Source: Lysobacter avium
GTDB taxonomy: Bacteria > Pseudomonadota > Gammaproteobacteria > Xanthomonadales > Xanthomonadaceae
NCBI RefSeq assembly: GCF_015209745.1
Contig: NZ_CP063657.1
Coordinates: forward strand, 2,604,001 to 2,668,000
Direction of reading: 5' to 3'
DNA: 64,000 bases
The position numbers and the translations under genes are program-made. Shown here one piece after another: positions 44,384 to 52,790 of this stretch (positions are counted from its first letter, which is position 1; the number at the start of each line of letters is the position of its first letter). The notes beneath the pieces are model-generated. The model was not told the origin of the DNA. It worked only from the letters and a program-made list of their open reading frames with translations, and did no database searches.

Positions 44384-45823
44384 ATGCGACCGATGAAAGA
44401 CGAATCGAACCGGCGGACAAGGCTCGCCAGGCGCGTAGCCGCACTGACCTTCCTGCTTACGGTGGCGTTGGCGTCTACGGCGCAGACCTCGCTGTTGGGC
44501 GGCGATCCGCAAGCCAGCGCGCCGCTGCCCGTCCACAGCTCGCCGATGGACGCCTTTATCGCGACCCAGGTCGTGCCGGACCAGCGCCCGGTGCAGGCGT
44601 CGCCTGCGCCGCTTGCGCTCAAGCCGCAAGGCCCTGCACTGCCGGCCGGATTCGACGTCGCCACCTTTGAAGCCATTGCCCAGCAGATGGTTGCCGACCA
44701 GCGCGTGCCGGGCATGGCGATGGCCATCGTGCACAACGGCCAGGTGCTCAGCGCCCGCGGGTATGGCATCACCGATGTCAGCGACGCGCAGCCGGTCGAC
44801 GCACACACCGTGTTCCGTCTGGCGTCGCTGTCCAAGAGTTTCGCCGGGACCATGGCCGGACTGCTGGTCAACAACGGCACCCTGCGCTGGGACAGCCACC
44901 TGACCGACTACGTGCCCGACTTCCGCATGAGCCAGCCCGGTGCCGCCCAGCAGATCACCGTTGCCGACATCCTCAGCCACCGCGTCGGCCTGACCAACAA
45001 CGCCTACGACCGCGACCTTGAGGGCTACGTGCCCTATCGCGACCTCAGCCGCAGGCTGGCGGCAGCGCCCATGAAGTGCGCGCCCGGCACCTGCTACGCC
45101 TACCAGAACGTTGCCTTCAGCCTGATCGGCGACATCGTGTTCGCGACCACCGGCGACTTCTACAGCCAGGAAGTCAGCCGTCGCCTGCTCAAGCCGCTGG
45201 GCATGAACGACGCCAGCCTGGGCCTGGAAGGGATCGAATCGAGCGCGCGCTGGGCCAAGCCGCACGTTCGGGGCAAGGGCGGCTGGGTGTCGGTGATGCC
45301 CAAGTCCACCTATTACGAAGTGGCGCCAGCGGCCGGAGTCAATGCCAGCGCCAGCGACATGGCGCAATGGCTGCTCGCCCACACCGGTCATCGCCCTGAC
45401 GTCCTGCCGGCGCCACTGCTTGCCACCCTGCACGAGCCGCTGGTGGATACGCCTGACCAGACGCGTTCGTCGGCATGGAGGCGCGCGCGCCTGGATTCCG
45501 CCGGCTACGCACTTGGGTGGCGGGTGTACGAATATGCCGGCCACCGCGTGGTTTACCACGCCGGCGCGGTGCAGGGTTACCGCGGCATGATCGCCCTGGT
45601 GCCCGATACGGATCTGGGCATTGTGATGTTGTGGAATGGCGAAAGCACGCTGCCAACCGGCCTGCTGCCGACCATGCTGGATCGGGCGCTGGATATCCCG
45701 TCTTCGATGACCGCATGGCTTGATCCGAAGATCGATCCCAGCATCCGCTATGCCTCATGGCCGCAGCAGAACAGCGACGCTCCGGGTTCGACCGCAACGC
45801 GCTCGACCGCCGCTCCGCAGTAA
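44384..45823 (+). CDS. Serine hydrolase of the beta-lactamase/class C PBP family, secreted
   Basis: A 479-residue protein with a signal peptide (AALTFLLTVALASTAQT) after an Arg-rich start. The penicillin-binding motifs are SLSK (148-151), YQN (240-242) and HAG (392-394), where the last replaces the classic KTG as usual in the esterase/AmpC-like family. It is probably a periplasmic esterase, D-amino-peptidase or beta-lactamase-like enzyme. The sequence does not decide which. An ATG three codons downstream is an alternative start. It diverges from lemA and ends before a bidirectional terminator. Confidence 0.9.
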   Translation: MRPMKDESNRRTRLARRVAALTFLLTVALASTAQTSLLGGDPQASAPLPVHSSPMDAFIATQVVPDQRPVQASPAPLALKPQGPALPAGFDVATFEAIAQQMVADQRVPGMAMAIVHNGQVLSARGYGITDVSDAQPVDAHTVFRLASLSKSFAGTMAGLLVNNGTLRWDSHLTDYVPDFRMSQPGAAQQITVADILSHRVGLTNNAYDRDLEGYVPYRDLSRRLAAAPMKCAPGTCYAYQNVAFSLIGDIVFATTGDFYSQEVSRRLLKPLGMNDASLGLEGIESSARWAKPHVRGKGGWVSVMPKSTYYEVAPAAGVNASASDMAQWLLAHTGHRPDVLPAPLLATLHEPLVDTPDQTRSSAWRRARLDSAGYALGWRVYEYAGHRVVYHAGAVQGYRGMIALVPDTDLGIVMLWNGESTLPTGLLPTMLDRALDIPSSMTAWLDPKIDPSIRYASWPQQNSDAPGSTATRSTAAPQ

Positions 45824-45889
45824 GCACCCGGCGTCTTCGTCGGCTGATGATCTGCCGCGCTCTCTTTCACCTGACACGGCCCGCATTGA

Positions 45890-45926
45890 AAAAGCCCTCT
45901 ACCGCACCGATCGGTAGAGGGCTTTT
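45890..45926. terminator. Bidirectional intrinsic terminator between convergent genes
   Basis: A perfect 15-bp stem (45890-45904 with 45912-45926) with a 7-nt loop and A/T runs at both ends. It lies between the serine hydrolase gene (plus) and the histone-H1-like gene (minus) and can serve both. Confidence 0.9.
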
Positions 45927-45958
45927 CTGTCACAGCCTGTTTGGCCCGGCGTAGCTCC

Positions 45959-46942
45959 CTAGAGCAGGGCCTTGGGCGTCTCGGGGGTCGCGGTCGGCGG
46001 CATGACCGACTTTTTCTTGCTGGAGGACTTCCGGGCTGCTGCCGGCTTCTTGCCTGCGCCCGACTCGCCCGCCGACTTTGCTGCGCGCTTCGCGGGGGTC
46101 TTTGAGCTTGCGGAGCTGGCGGGCTTCTTCGCAGCAGCTTTCTTTGCCGGAGCCTTCTTGCTCGCCGTCTTGGCGGTGGCGGCCTTCTTCGCGGGCACCT
46201 TCCTGGCGGCCGCCTTCTTTGGCGCAGCCTTCTTTGCTGCGGTCTTGCTGGCTGCGGCTTTCTTCGCACCGGTCTTCGCCGAGGCGCTCTTGCCGGCCGT
46301 GGCCTTCTTCGTTGCGCTCGTCCTGGTTGCCGCCTTCTTCGTCGCGGTCTTCCCGGCTGCCGCTTTCTTGGCTGGAGCCTTCTTGGCCGAGGTCTTCTTC
46401 GCCGTTGCCTTTTTGGTCGCGGCGCTCTTGGTCGCCTTCGCTGCGGTTGCGGCCTTGGCGGTTGCCTTCTTCGCAGGTGTCTTTTTCGCCACTGCCTTCT
46501 TGGCTGTGACCTTCTTTGCCGTTGCCTTCTTCGCAGTCGCCTTCTTGGCAGCGGCCTTTTTCACTGCGGGCTTTTTCACGCTGGCTTTTTTCGCCGTCGC
46601 TTTTTTCGCGGCGGTCTTGGTGGTCGCCGCTTTCTTCACCGTCGCCTTCTTTGCCGTGGCGCCAGCGGAGGCCGACTTGCTGGCAGCGGATTTCGTGGTG
46701 GCAGTCTTCTTCGCGGCAGCCTTCTTGGCCGGCGCCTTTGCCATCGCGGTCTTCTTGGATGGCGTCTTGCGTGCGGCGGGCTTGGCGGCGGCCGTCATCC
46801 CGTCCGCCTGCGCGGCGCTGGCACCCATCCCATCGGTGGCCGCGCCGTTGCTGCCGGAGTTGGTGGCCGACGGTTTCGCGGCTGATTTGCTTGCCGTCTT
46901 TCTCGGGGTGGGCGATTTCGTTGCAGCTTTTCTCATGGCCAT
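45959..46942 (-). CDS. Histone H1-like, Lys/Ala-rich DNA-binding protein
   Basis: A 327-residue low-complexity protein made mainly of Lys, Ala and Thr. From residue 70 to 300 it is a chain of degenerate KKATAKKA or KKAAAKK pentad-like repeats, as in the C-terminal tail of eukaryotic histone H1 and the bacterial AlgP/Hc1-like proteins. The start gives [20 protein letters not shown]; a second ATG lies two codons later. It is probably a nucleoid-associated protein. AlgP of Pseudomonas is the nearest functional analogue I can name. The repeats may expand or contract by slippage between strains. Confidence 0.85.
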   Translation of the reverse strand: MAMRKAATKSPTPRKTASKSAAKPSATNSGSNGAATDGMGASAAQADGMTAAAKPAARKTPSKKTAMAKAPAKKAAAKKTATTKSAASKSASAGATAKKATVKKAATTKTAAKKATAKKASVKKPAVKKAAAKKATAKKATAKKVTAKKAVAKKTPAKKATAKAATAAKATKSAATKKATAKKTSAKKAPAKKAAAGKTATKKAATRTSATKKATAGKSASAKTGAKKAAASKTAAKKAAPKKAAARKVPAKKAATAKTASKKAPAKKAAAKKPASSASSKTPAKRAAKSAGESGAGKKPAAARKSSSKKKSVMPPTATPETPKALL

Positions 46943-47035
46943 GCGATGGTTCCTCGTCAGTGGTCTATCGTGGATACAACCCGGTTCCAGGCAACGCCGT
47001 CTGCACGGCTTTCCGACGCCAACACGCCGCACCCT

Positions 47036-47077
47036 GAAAAACAAAAACCCGGCTCTCCACGAGGGAAGGACCGGGTT
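47036..47077 (-). terminator. Terminator-like hairpin of the candidate small RNA
   Basis: On the minus strand AACCCGG and CCGGGTT (47071-47077 with 47046-47052) form a stem, followed by a T-rich run TTTTTGTTTTT. It lies about 100 bp upstream of the histone-like gene and about 190 bp downstream of a good promoter. Confidence 0.7.
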
Positions 47078-47231
47078 CGGCGCGATACGTATTCCGGAGC
47101 TCGGACCTCGCCGAGTGGATCAGCGACGTCGGAGACATGACCGCCACGCCATCGATATGGGCGGTGGTCGGTTCAACAATACGACTGGTCGTCGTGGCTT
47201 TGCTCACTCTTATCCGCGCAAGTCTGTACTT
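47041..47231 (-). ncRNA. Candidate small RNA of about 190 nt
   Basis: Between a near-consensus sigma-70 promoter and a U-rich terminator hairpin there is about 190 nt without a recognisable protein family. A GTG-started frame (residues beginning MSKATTTSRIVEPTTAHIDG) crosses the region and the terminator, ending at 46965. So a small protein is the competing explanation, but its codons run through the hairpin and the frame has only a weak Shine-Dalgarno. The sequence does not resemble 6S RNA, RNase P, tmRNA or SRP RNA as far as I can judge. Confidence 0.5.
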
Positions 47232-47236
47232 CGCGC

Positions 47237-47265
47237 AACCTAGTCACGCGATTTGCCGGTGTCAA
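47237..47265 (-). promoter_or_regulatory. Sigma-70 promoter for the candidate small RNA
   Basis: On the minus strand a perfect TTGACA (47260-47265) is followed by a 17-bp spacer and TAGGTT (47237-47242). This is the best consensus match I noticed in the window. The predicted start is near 47230. Confidence 0.6.
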
Positions 47266-47437
47266 CAAAGTTGACGCGCCGCGCGCGTCCATCGATCCCG
47301 ATGACGCTGAGGTGCGTGATCGAAGCAACGGCGCGGCATCCCGACCCGCACCAGAAAAACCCGCACACGATGATGGGTTGATCGCTGCAACCCGCGCGGC
47401 ACAAGGCTGGCACCATTTCCCGCACGCGTAGAAGGAA

Positions 47438-47474
47438 GTGGTGAAACTTTAACCACCTTCTATTGGGTGGTGAA
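47438..47474. repeat. Direct repeat GTGGTGAA flanking its own complement
   Basis: GTGGTGAA occurs at 47438-47445 and 47467-47474, with ACCACC (47452-47457) between. The middle ACCACC can pair with either flanking copy, giving two mutually exclusive hairpins. The stretch is clearly AT-richer than its surroundings. It may be an operator with two half-sites or a switch-like RNA element; no attached gene is certain. Confidence 0.4.
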
Positions 47475-47594
47475 TTATTGACCAGTTGGCGCTGCAGCAA
47501 AGTGACGCGAATCCATCGCCGGTTTCGCGCTGCACCAAAGCATTTGCGCAGCACCGGAGCACTTCGCGCACGACGTACGCAGTGCGCGGCGGAC

Positions 47595-47627
47595 AAAAAA
47601 ACACCCGCGCCGTTTCCGGCGCGGGTG
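47595..47627 (-). terminator. Intrinsic terminator after gcvH
   Basis: A perfect 11-bp GC stem (47602-47612 with 47617-47627), a 4-nt loop and a run of A on the plus strand (T on the minus strand). It lies 22 bp past the gcvH stop. Confidence 0.9.
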
Positions 47628-47649
47628 CGATCAGGCCATGTCGGGAAAC

Positions 47650-48045
47650 TCAGGCGTCGTCGTCTTCCACCATCGCCGTGTACGCGTCGGGATCGAGCAG
47701 GTCGTTGAGCTGGTCGGGATCCTCGATCTTGATGGTGAACATCCAGCCTTCGCCGAACGCGTCCTCGTTGATCGTCTCCGGCTTGTCCTCGAGGGCGTCA
47801 TTGATCGCCTCGACGGTGCCGGTGACCGGCGCGTAGATGTCCGATGCCGCCTTGACCGACTCGACCACGGCGCAGGCGTTGCCGACCTCGACCCGATCGC
47901 CCACCGCGGGCAGTTCGACATAGACCAGGTCGCCGAGCATGCCCTGGGCGTGGTCGGAAATACCGATGGTGACCGTGCCGTCATCTTCGACGCGCACCCA
48001 CTCGTGTGATTTCAGGAACTTCAGGTCGCCGGGGATCTCACTCAT
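47650..48045 (-). CDS. gcvH: Glycine cleavage system H protein
   Basis: A 131-residue lipoyl carrier protein that shuttles the aminomethyl group between the P, T and L proteins. The lipoylation lysine is in [14 protein letters not shown], and the family ends [20 protein letters not shown] and [17 protein letters not shown] are present. It is a substrate of LipB/LipA, encoded near the window start. It lies 86 bp after gcvT on the same strand with its own TACACT-like minus-10 box in the gap. Confidence 0.98.
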   Translation of the reverse strand: MSEIPGDLKFLKSHEWVRVEDDGTVTIGISDHAQGMLGDLVYVELPAVGDRVEVGNACAVVESVKAASDIYAPVTGTVEAINDALEDKPETINEDAFGEGWMFTIKIEDPDQLNDLLDPDAYTAMVEDDDA

Positions 48046-48131
48046 GGCATTGCTCCGCTTACCGCTGGTGGATGAAGGGTCGCTAGTGTAACCAAGCCGG
48101 CCGGCGGCGAGCGCGCGGCCTGGAGTCGGCG

Positions 48132-49268
48132 TCAGTCGAGCACGCCCGGCTGCGCCTGGCCATCGCGGACGAACGGGAACTTCACCACGCGCAGAGGCAC
48201 TTCCTTGCCACGGATGTCGACGCGCACGTTGCCCGCGCGGCCCTGCGCGATCTCGCCCGCCGGCACCCGGGCGAAGGCGATGCCCTTGCCCAGGGTCGGC
48301 GAAAAAGTCCCCGAAAGGATCTCGCCGTCGCCCAGATCGGTGAGCACTTTCTGGCCGTGCCGGAGCACGCCGCGATCGTCCATCACCAGGGCGATCATCT
48401 GCCATCCGGCACCGTCGCGGTGTTGGCGCTCGATGACGTCGCGGCCGATGAAATCACGGCCTTCGTCCAGGCTCACCGTCCAGCCGAGCGCGGCCTGATA
48501 AGGCGTGACGTCCTCGTCCATGTCCTGCCCGTAGAGATTCATCCCCGCCTCCAGGCGCAGGGTGTCGCGCGCGCCCAAGCCCGCCGGTTTGACGCCGGCA
48601 TCCAGCAACGCCTGCCAGGTGGACACCGTCGCCGACTCGGGCAGGACCAGCTCGAAGCCGTCCTCGCCGGTGTAGCCGGTCCGCGCGATGAAGATGTCGG
48701 TGCAATCGCTGCCGCGGGTCTGGGTGAAGGAGAACTTGGGCAGCTTGCCGATGCGCTCGCGCTCGGCGGGATCCAGCAGTTCGATGACCCTGTCGCGCGC
48801 CTGCGGTCCCTGCACCGCGATCAGGCCGAAGTCGGCGCGCTCGTCGACGCTGACATCGAAGGCCTTGGCGTGGCGTTCAATCCAGGCCAGGTCCTTGTCG
48901 CGGGTGGACGCGTTGGAGACCAGGCGGAAGAAGTCCTCGGCGATGAAGTAGATGATCAGGTCGTCGATCACGCCACCGCGCTCGTTGAGCATGCAGGTGT
49001 AGAGCGCCTTACCCGGCTTCTTCAGCTTGTCGATCGAGTTGGCCATCAGCAGCCGCAGCAGCTCGCGGGTGCGCGGGCCGCGCAGGTCGATGACCGTCAT
49101 GTGGCTGACGTCGAACATCCCGGCGGACTGGCGCACCAGATGGTGCTCGTCGATCTGCGATCCGTAGTGGATCGGCATGTCCCAGCCGCCGAAGTCGACC
49201 ATCTTGGCGCCAAGCGCTCGGTGATGGGCGTTGAGGACGGTGTGCTGCGGGGCCTTGGTGGGGGTCAT
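48132..49268 (-). CDS. gcvT: Glycine cleavage system aminomethyltransferase (T protein)
   Basis: A 378-residue tetrahydrofolate-dependent aminomethyltransferase. It starts [20 protein letters not shown], followed by [16 protein letters not shown]. The folate-binding Asp lies in the [15 protein letters not shown] block, and [15 protein letters not shown] and [20 protein letters not shown] are typical. The ATG has AGGA upstream and the frame is open 18 codons further without homology. gcvP is not in the window. I looked for a glycine riboswitch upstream and saw none. Confidence 0.97.
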   Translation of the reverse strand: MTPTKAPQHTVLNAHHRALGAKMVDFGGWDMPIHYGSQIDEHHLVRQSAGMFDVSHMTVIDLRGPRTRELLRLLMANSIDKLKKPGKALYTCMLNERGGVIDDLIIYFIAEDFFRLVSNASTRDKDLAWIERHAKAFDVSVDERADFGLIAVQGPQARDRVIELLDPAERERIGKLPKFSFTQTRGSDCTDIFIARTGYTGEDGFELVLPESATVSTWQALLDAGVKPAGLGARDTLRLEAGMNLYGQDMDEDVTPYQAALGWTVSLDEGRDFIGRDVIERQHRDGAGWQMIALVMDDRGVLRHGQKVLTDLGDGEILSGTFSPTLGKGIAFARVPAGEIAQGRAGNVRVDIRGKEVPLRVVKFPFVRDGQAQPGVLD

Positions 49269-49368
49269 GGTCGATCCTGGCAGGAATGATCCGGCCATTA
49301 TCCCAGACAGCACGGCTGCCACGGGGCACCGGCGTACGGTGGCCGTGGCCGCGCGCGAAACGCGGCGC

Positions 49369-49806
49369 CTATTCCGCGATCTGCACCCGCAGCGTCATGC
49401 CTTCGCTGCCGACCACGCGCACCCTCGTGCCGGCGGGGAGCTCCGGCCCGGTCACGTCCCAGTACGCATCGGCGATCTGGACCCGGCCGCGCCCCTGCAC
49501 GATGTCCGTGTGCAGGGTGGCCACATGGCCGACCAGCGCATCGGCGCGGCGGTTGAGGCTGGGCCGGTCACTCTGGCGGCCGCGACCGCGGAAGCGGGTG
49601 CGATAGATCTGGATGGAGATCACGCTGAGCACGACGAACGCCACCGCCTGCGAGAGCAGCGAGAGGTCGAACAGCAGCAGCAGCACGAACACCGCCGCGG
49701 CGGCGACGCCGAGCCAGAGCAGGAAGGCGCCGGGTATCAGTGTCTCCGCGGCGATCAGCACCAGCGCGACCACCGCCCATGTGACCGCCTGCCAATCCCA
49801 GTGCAT
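49369..49806 (-). CDS. NfeD family membrane protein
   Basis: A 145-residue short NfeD protein. Two or three membrane helices ([27 protein letters not shown], then [23 protein letters not shown]) are followed by a C-terminal OB-fold ([44 protein letters not shown]). It begins three bases after the band-7 gene ends. Short NfeD and SPFH proteins form a conserved membrane-domain pair; the exact job is unclear. Confidence 0.93.
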   Translation of the reverse strand: MHWDWQAVTWAVVALVLIAAETLIPGAFLLWLGVAAAAVFVLLLLFDLSLLSQAVAFVVLSVISIQIYRTRFRGRGRQSDRPSLNRRADALVGHVATLHTDIVQGRGRVQIADAYWDVTGPELPAGTRVRVVGSEGMTLRVQIAE

Positions 49807-49809
49807 GGC

Positions 49810-50763
49810 TCAGCGTCCGATCCGGGGCGCTGCGGACGCGGCGCCGGGTTGCGCGCCCAGCGCGTCCTTGGCCAGCTCGGCGATGCCGGCCAGCGAGCCG
49901 ATCACGCCGGCCGATTCCATCGGCATCAGCACGAACTTCTGGTTGGGCGCCTCGGCCAGCGCCTTGAACGCCTCGATGTACTTCTGGGCGACGAAATAGT
50001 TGATCGCCTGCACGTTGCCGTTGGCGATCGCGTTGGACACCATCTCGGTTGCCTTCGCCTCGGCCTCGGCCAGCCGCTCGCGCGCTTCGGCTTCGCGGAA
50101 GGCGGCTTCCTTCTCGCCCTCGGCGTGCAGGATCGCGCCCTGCTTCTGGCCCTCGGCCTTGAGGATCTCGGCCTGGCGGAAGCCCTCGGCCTCCAGGATG
50201 TTGGCGCGCTTCTCGCGCTCGGCCTTCATCTGCCGCGCCATGGCATCAACCAGGTCGCGCGGAGGCGCGATGTCCTTGAGCTCGATGCGGTTGACCTTCA
50301 GGCCCCACGGGTGAGTCGCCTGGTCCACGGCCACCAGCACCTTGGCGTTGATCTCGTCGCGCCGCGACAGCGATTCGTCCAAGTCCATCGAACCGATCGA
50401 GGTGCGGATGTTGGTCATCACCAGGCTGAGCGTGGCGATCTCCAGCTGGGCGACCTCGTAGGCGGCCTTGGCGGCGTCCAGGACCTGGAAATAGACCACG
50501 CCATCGACCTTGACCACGGCGTTGTCCTTGGTGATGACATCCTGGCTGGGCACGTCGAGCACCTGCTCCATCATGTTGATCTTGCGTCCGATGCTCTGGT
50601 AGATCGGGATCAGGAAATGCAGGCCGGGCGAGAGCGTGTGGGTGTATTTACCGAAGGCCTCCACGGTCCATTCGTAGCCCTGTGGAACCATGCGCACGGC
50701 CTTGAACACGACCACCACGAAAACCACCAGCAGCACCACCGCCAAGCCCGATCCCAGATTCAT
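49810..50763 (-). CDS. qmcA: SPFH/band-7 membrane protein (QmcA/paraslipin type)
   Basis: A 317-residue protein with an N-terminal membrane anchor (LAVVLLVVFVVVVFKAVRMV), the SPFH domain (about 30-200, YEWTVEAFGKYTHTLSPGLHFLIP, LDVPSQDVITKDNAVVKVDG, DIAPPRDLVDAMARQMKAER) and a coiled coil rich in AEGEKEAAFREAEARE. The C-terminus is Ala/Gly-rich. The start is the ATG directly before the anchor. It pairs with NfeD. QmcA-like proteins form large ring-shaped assemblies in the inner membrane linked to protease quality control. Confidence 0.94.
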   Translation of the reverse strand: MNLGSGLAVVLLVVFVVVVFKAVRMVPQGYEWTVEAFGKYTHTLSPGLHFLIPIYQSIGRKINMMEQVLDVPSQDVITKDNAVVKVDGVVYFQVLDAAKAAYEVAQLEIATLSLVMTNIRTSIGSMDLDESLSRRDEINAKVLVAVDQATHPWGLKVNRIELKDIAPPRDLVDAMARQMKAEREKRANILEAEGFRQAEILKAEGQKQGAILHAEGEKEAAFREAEARERLAEAEAKATEMVSNAIANGNVQAINYFVAQKYIEAFKALAEAPNQKFVLMPMESAGVIGSLAGIAELAKDALGAQPGAASAAPRIGR

Positions 50764-50866
50764 CCCTGCATCCCCTTCAGTGAGAACGCGAGTATAGACA
50801 CGCGCCGGCGCCAATCGCGCGGCGCGCGGTCCGCGCCGCATTGGGTCGTTGGCAGGCGCGTCGGCG

Positions 50867-51838
50867 TCAGTTCGCTACCACGCGGATCTTGTGCCAGCAG
50901 GCTTCCTCCAGCGTCTCCAGCACCTCGAGCGCCTGCAGGTTCTGCAGCAACTGATCCACGCTGGTTGCTCCCAGGATCACGCTGGACACGTGCGGGTTGC
51001 GCAGGCACCAGGCGATCGCCAGCGGCGCGGGGGCTACTCCAAACTCACGGGCCAGGCTGGTGAATTCGCGCGCGCGCTCGATCCGGCGCTGCTCGGGGTC
51101 GCCGATGACGAAGCCCCGCAACCAGCTGATGGCCGGGTCGGCCAGCCGGCTCTGCTCGGGGATGCCGTCGTTGTACTTGCCGGTGAGCAGGCCCGATGCC
51201 AGCGGCGACCACACCGTCGCACCCATTCCGTATTCGGCATACAGCGGCGCGTACTCGAGTTCGACGCGCTCGCGGTGCAGCAGGTTGTACTGCGGCTGCT
51301 CCATCGTCGGCGCGACCAGATGGTTCTGCCGCGCCACCTTGTGCGCTTCGCGGATCTGCCCCACCGACCATTCCGAGGTGCCCCAGTAGAGCACCTTGCC
51401 CTGGCGCACCAGCGCGTCCATCGCCCACACGGTTTCCTCCACCGGTGTATCGGGGTCGGGGCGGTGGCAGTAAAACAGGTCCAGATAGTCGACCCGCAGC
51501 CGGCGCAGGGCGGCGTGGCAGGCGTCGGTCACGTGCTTGCGCGACAGCCCGCGCTGGGTCGGCCGCGGATCTTCGTTCGCGCCGAAGAACACCTTGCTCG
51601 ACACGCAATAGCCGTCGCGCGGCAGGCGCAGGTCGGCGATGACGTCGCCCATCAGCGATTCGGCCACGCCGTGCCCGTAGCCCTCGGCGTTGTCGAAGAA
51701 GTTGATGCCGTTGTCCCAGGCCGCCGCGATCAGCTTGCGCGCGGTCGTTCGTCCCACCTGGCCGCCGAAGGTCACCCAGGCGCCGAACGACAGCGCTGAC
51801 AACTGCAGGCCGGATGAACCGAGGCGACGGTATTGCAT
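50867..51838 (-). CDS. Aldo/keto reductase, Kv-beta/YghZ-like
   Basis: A 323-residue NADPH-dependent oxidoreductase. The TIM-barrel tetrad is visible: Asp and Tyr in FFDNAEGYGHGVAESLMG, Lys in VSSKVFFG and His in YLDLFYCHRPDPDTP. The C-terminal cofactor clamp SSVILGATSVDQLLQNLQAL completes the fold. Sequence style (MQYRRLGSSGLQLSALSFGAWVTFG, EYGMGATVWSPLASGLLTGKY) matches the potassium channel beta-subunit/YghZ group. AAGGAGCC provides a strong Shine-Dalgarno. The natural substrate is unknown; methylglyoxal and other aldehydes are plausible for the family. Confidence 0.94.
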   Translation of the reverse strand: MQYRRLGSSGLQLSALSFGAWVTFGGQVGRTTARKLIAAAWDNGINFFDNAEGYGHGVAESLMGDVIADLRLPRDGYCVSSKVFFGANEDPRPTQRGLSRKHVTDACHAALRRLRVDYLDLFYCHRPDPDTPVEETVWAMDALVRQGKVLYWGTSEWSVGQIREAHKVARQNHLVAPTMEQPQYNLLHRERVELEYAPLYAEYGMGATVWSPLASGLLTGKYNDGIPEQSRLADPAISWLRGFVIGDPEQRRIERAREFTSLAREFGVAPAPLAIAWCLRNPHVSSVILGATSVDQLLQNLQALEVLETLEEACWHKIRVVAN

Positions 51839-51950
51839 GGTGGCTCCTTGCTGGATGGCGCGGGGGCGCATGCCCGCAGTGTAAGCGCCGGCATCGCCAA
51901 CCGCGGTGGGCTCGCTGCATTCCCGCTTGCCGGCTAGACTGTCCGCGCTG

Positions 51951-52072
51951 TTCCTCCGGGGAGTAGCTCGTCTGCGCACTGCGCAGAAGCACGCATCAAC
52001 ATACTTGGCCCGCCGGCCATGGTGCATGCGGCCCGCGCCCAGTCGCGCAGGCTGAGCGAGACCGAAGGCAGG
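51951..52072 (+). promoter_or_regulatory. yybP-ykoY manganese riboswitch
   Basis: The two conserved loop segments of the yybP-ykoY aptamer are present and in order: GGGGAGTAGC near the 5' end, ATCAACATACTT in the middle, and GCTGAGCGAGACC near the 3' end. The closing stem is formed by the CCTCCGG and CCGAAGG ends, with one mismatch. It lies upstream of a UPF0016 manganese exporter gene, its classical target. Between aptamer and gene a perfect 10-bp GC hairpin (52108-52117 with 52142-52151) ends 11 bases before the ATG and looks like the expression platform. Confidence 0.93.
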
Positions 52073-52162
52073 TTTGCGCGAACAACCCATGCTGGCCACC
52101 GGCCATCGGGGCCGGGCCGCGCGGCCTGCTTTCGCCTCGCCGCCCGGCCCCTTGCAGAATCC

Positions 52163-52741
52163 ATGATTGATGCGCTTCCGTTTTCGACCGCACTGATTTC
52201 CACCGCCACCGTTGCCTTGGCGGAAATCGGCGACAAGACCCAACTGCTGGCCCTGCTGCTGGCCGCGCGATTCCGCCGGCCGTGGCCGATCATCGCCGGC
52301 ATCGCCGTGGCGACGGTGCTCAACCATGCCGTAGCCGCCTGGGCCGGCAGCGCGGTAGCCGTCTGGCTGCAGCCGGACGTGCTGCGCTGGGTGGTCGCCG
52401 CCAGCTTCATCCTGGTGGCGCTGTGGACCCTGAAGCCCGACACCCTGGACGAGGAGACCCCGATTGCCACGCGCAGCGCCTTCATGGCCAGCACGGTGGC
52501 GTTCTTCATCGCCGAGATCGGTGACAAGACCCAGATCGCCACGGTGCTGCTCGCCGCCAGATACGTGCCGCTGTGGGAAGTGGTGGTCGGCACCACGTTG
52601 GGCATGCTGCTGGCGAATGTTCCGGTGGTGCTGCTCGGCAGCCGCTTTGCCAACCGCTTGCCGTTGACCGCCGCGCGCAGGACAGCCGCGGCGGTGTTCC
52701 TGTTGATCGGGTTGTGGGTGGCACTGCGCGGCCTCGGCTGA
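52163..52741 (+). CDS. UPF0016 (TMEM165/GDT1) family manganese exporter
   Basis: A 192-residue inner-membrane protein with six helices arranged as two repeats. Each repeat carries the family signature E-x-G-D-K-T: ALAEIGDKTQLLALLLAARF and FIAEIGDKTQIATVLLAARY. The start MIDALPFSTALIST lies just after the riboswitch expression platform; the open frame upstream runs through the aptamer and is not coding. Together with the manganese riboswitch this argues strongly for Mn2+ efflux, as for MneA. There is no ordinary Shine-Dalgarno, since TTGCAGAATCC precedes the ATG. Confidence 0.94.
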   Translation: MIDALPFSTALISTATVALAEIGDKTQLLALLLAARFRRPWPIIAGIAVATVLNHAVAAWAGSAVAVWLQPDVLRWVVAASFILVALWTLKPDTLDEETPIATRSAFMASTVAFFIAEIGDKTQIATVLLAARYVPLWEVVVGTTLGMLLANVPVVLLGSRFANRLPLTAARRTAAAVFLLIGLWVALRGLG

Positions 52742-52790
52742 ACACGACGCGGCGCGCGCTATCCTCACCCTTCAGGCCGGGGGAAGCGCG

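Noticed and set aside
47041..47231. 6S RNA as identity of the candidate small RNA
   Set aside because: The size would fit, but the ends are not complementary and no central bubble flanked by long helices is apparent.
47240..47596. A 118-codon minus-strand frame between gcvH and the candidate small RNA
   Set aside because: It overlaps the promoter and the AT-rich repeat, is rich in Arg/Cys without pattern, and runs across the A-run of the gcvH terminator.
49269..49368. A glycine riboswitch upstream of gcvT
   Set aside because: The gap is about 100 bp and lacks the conserved glycine aptamer strings.
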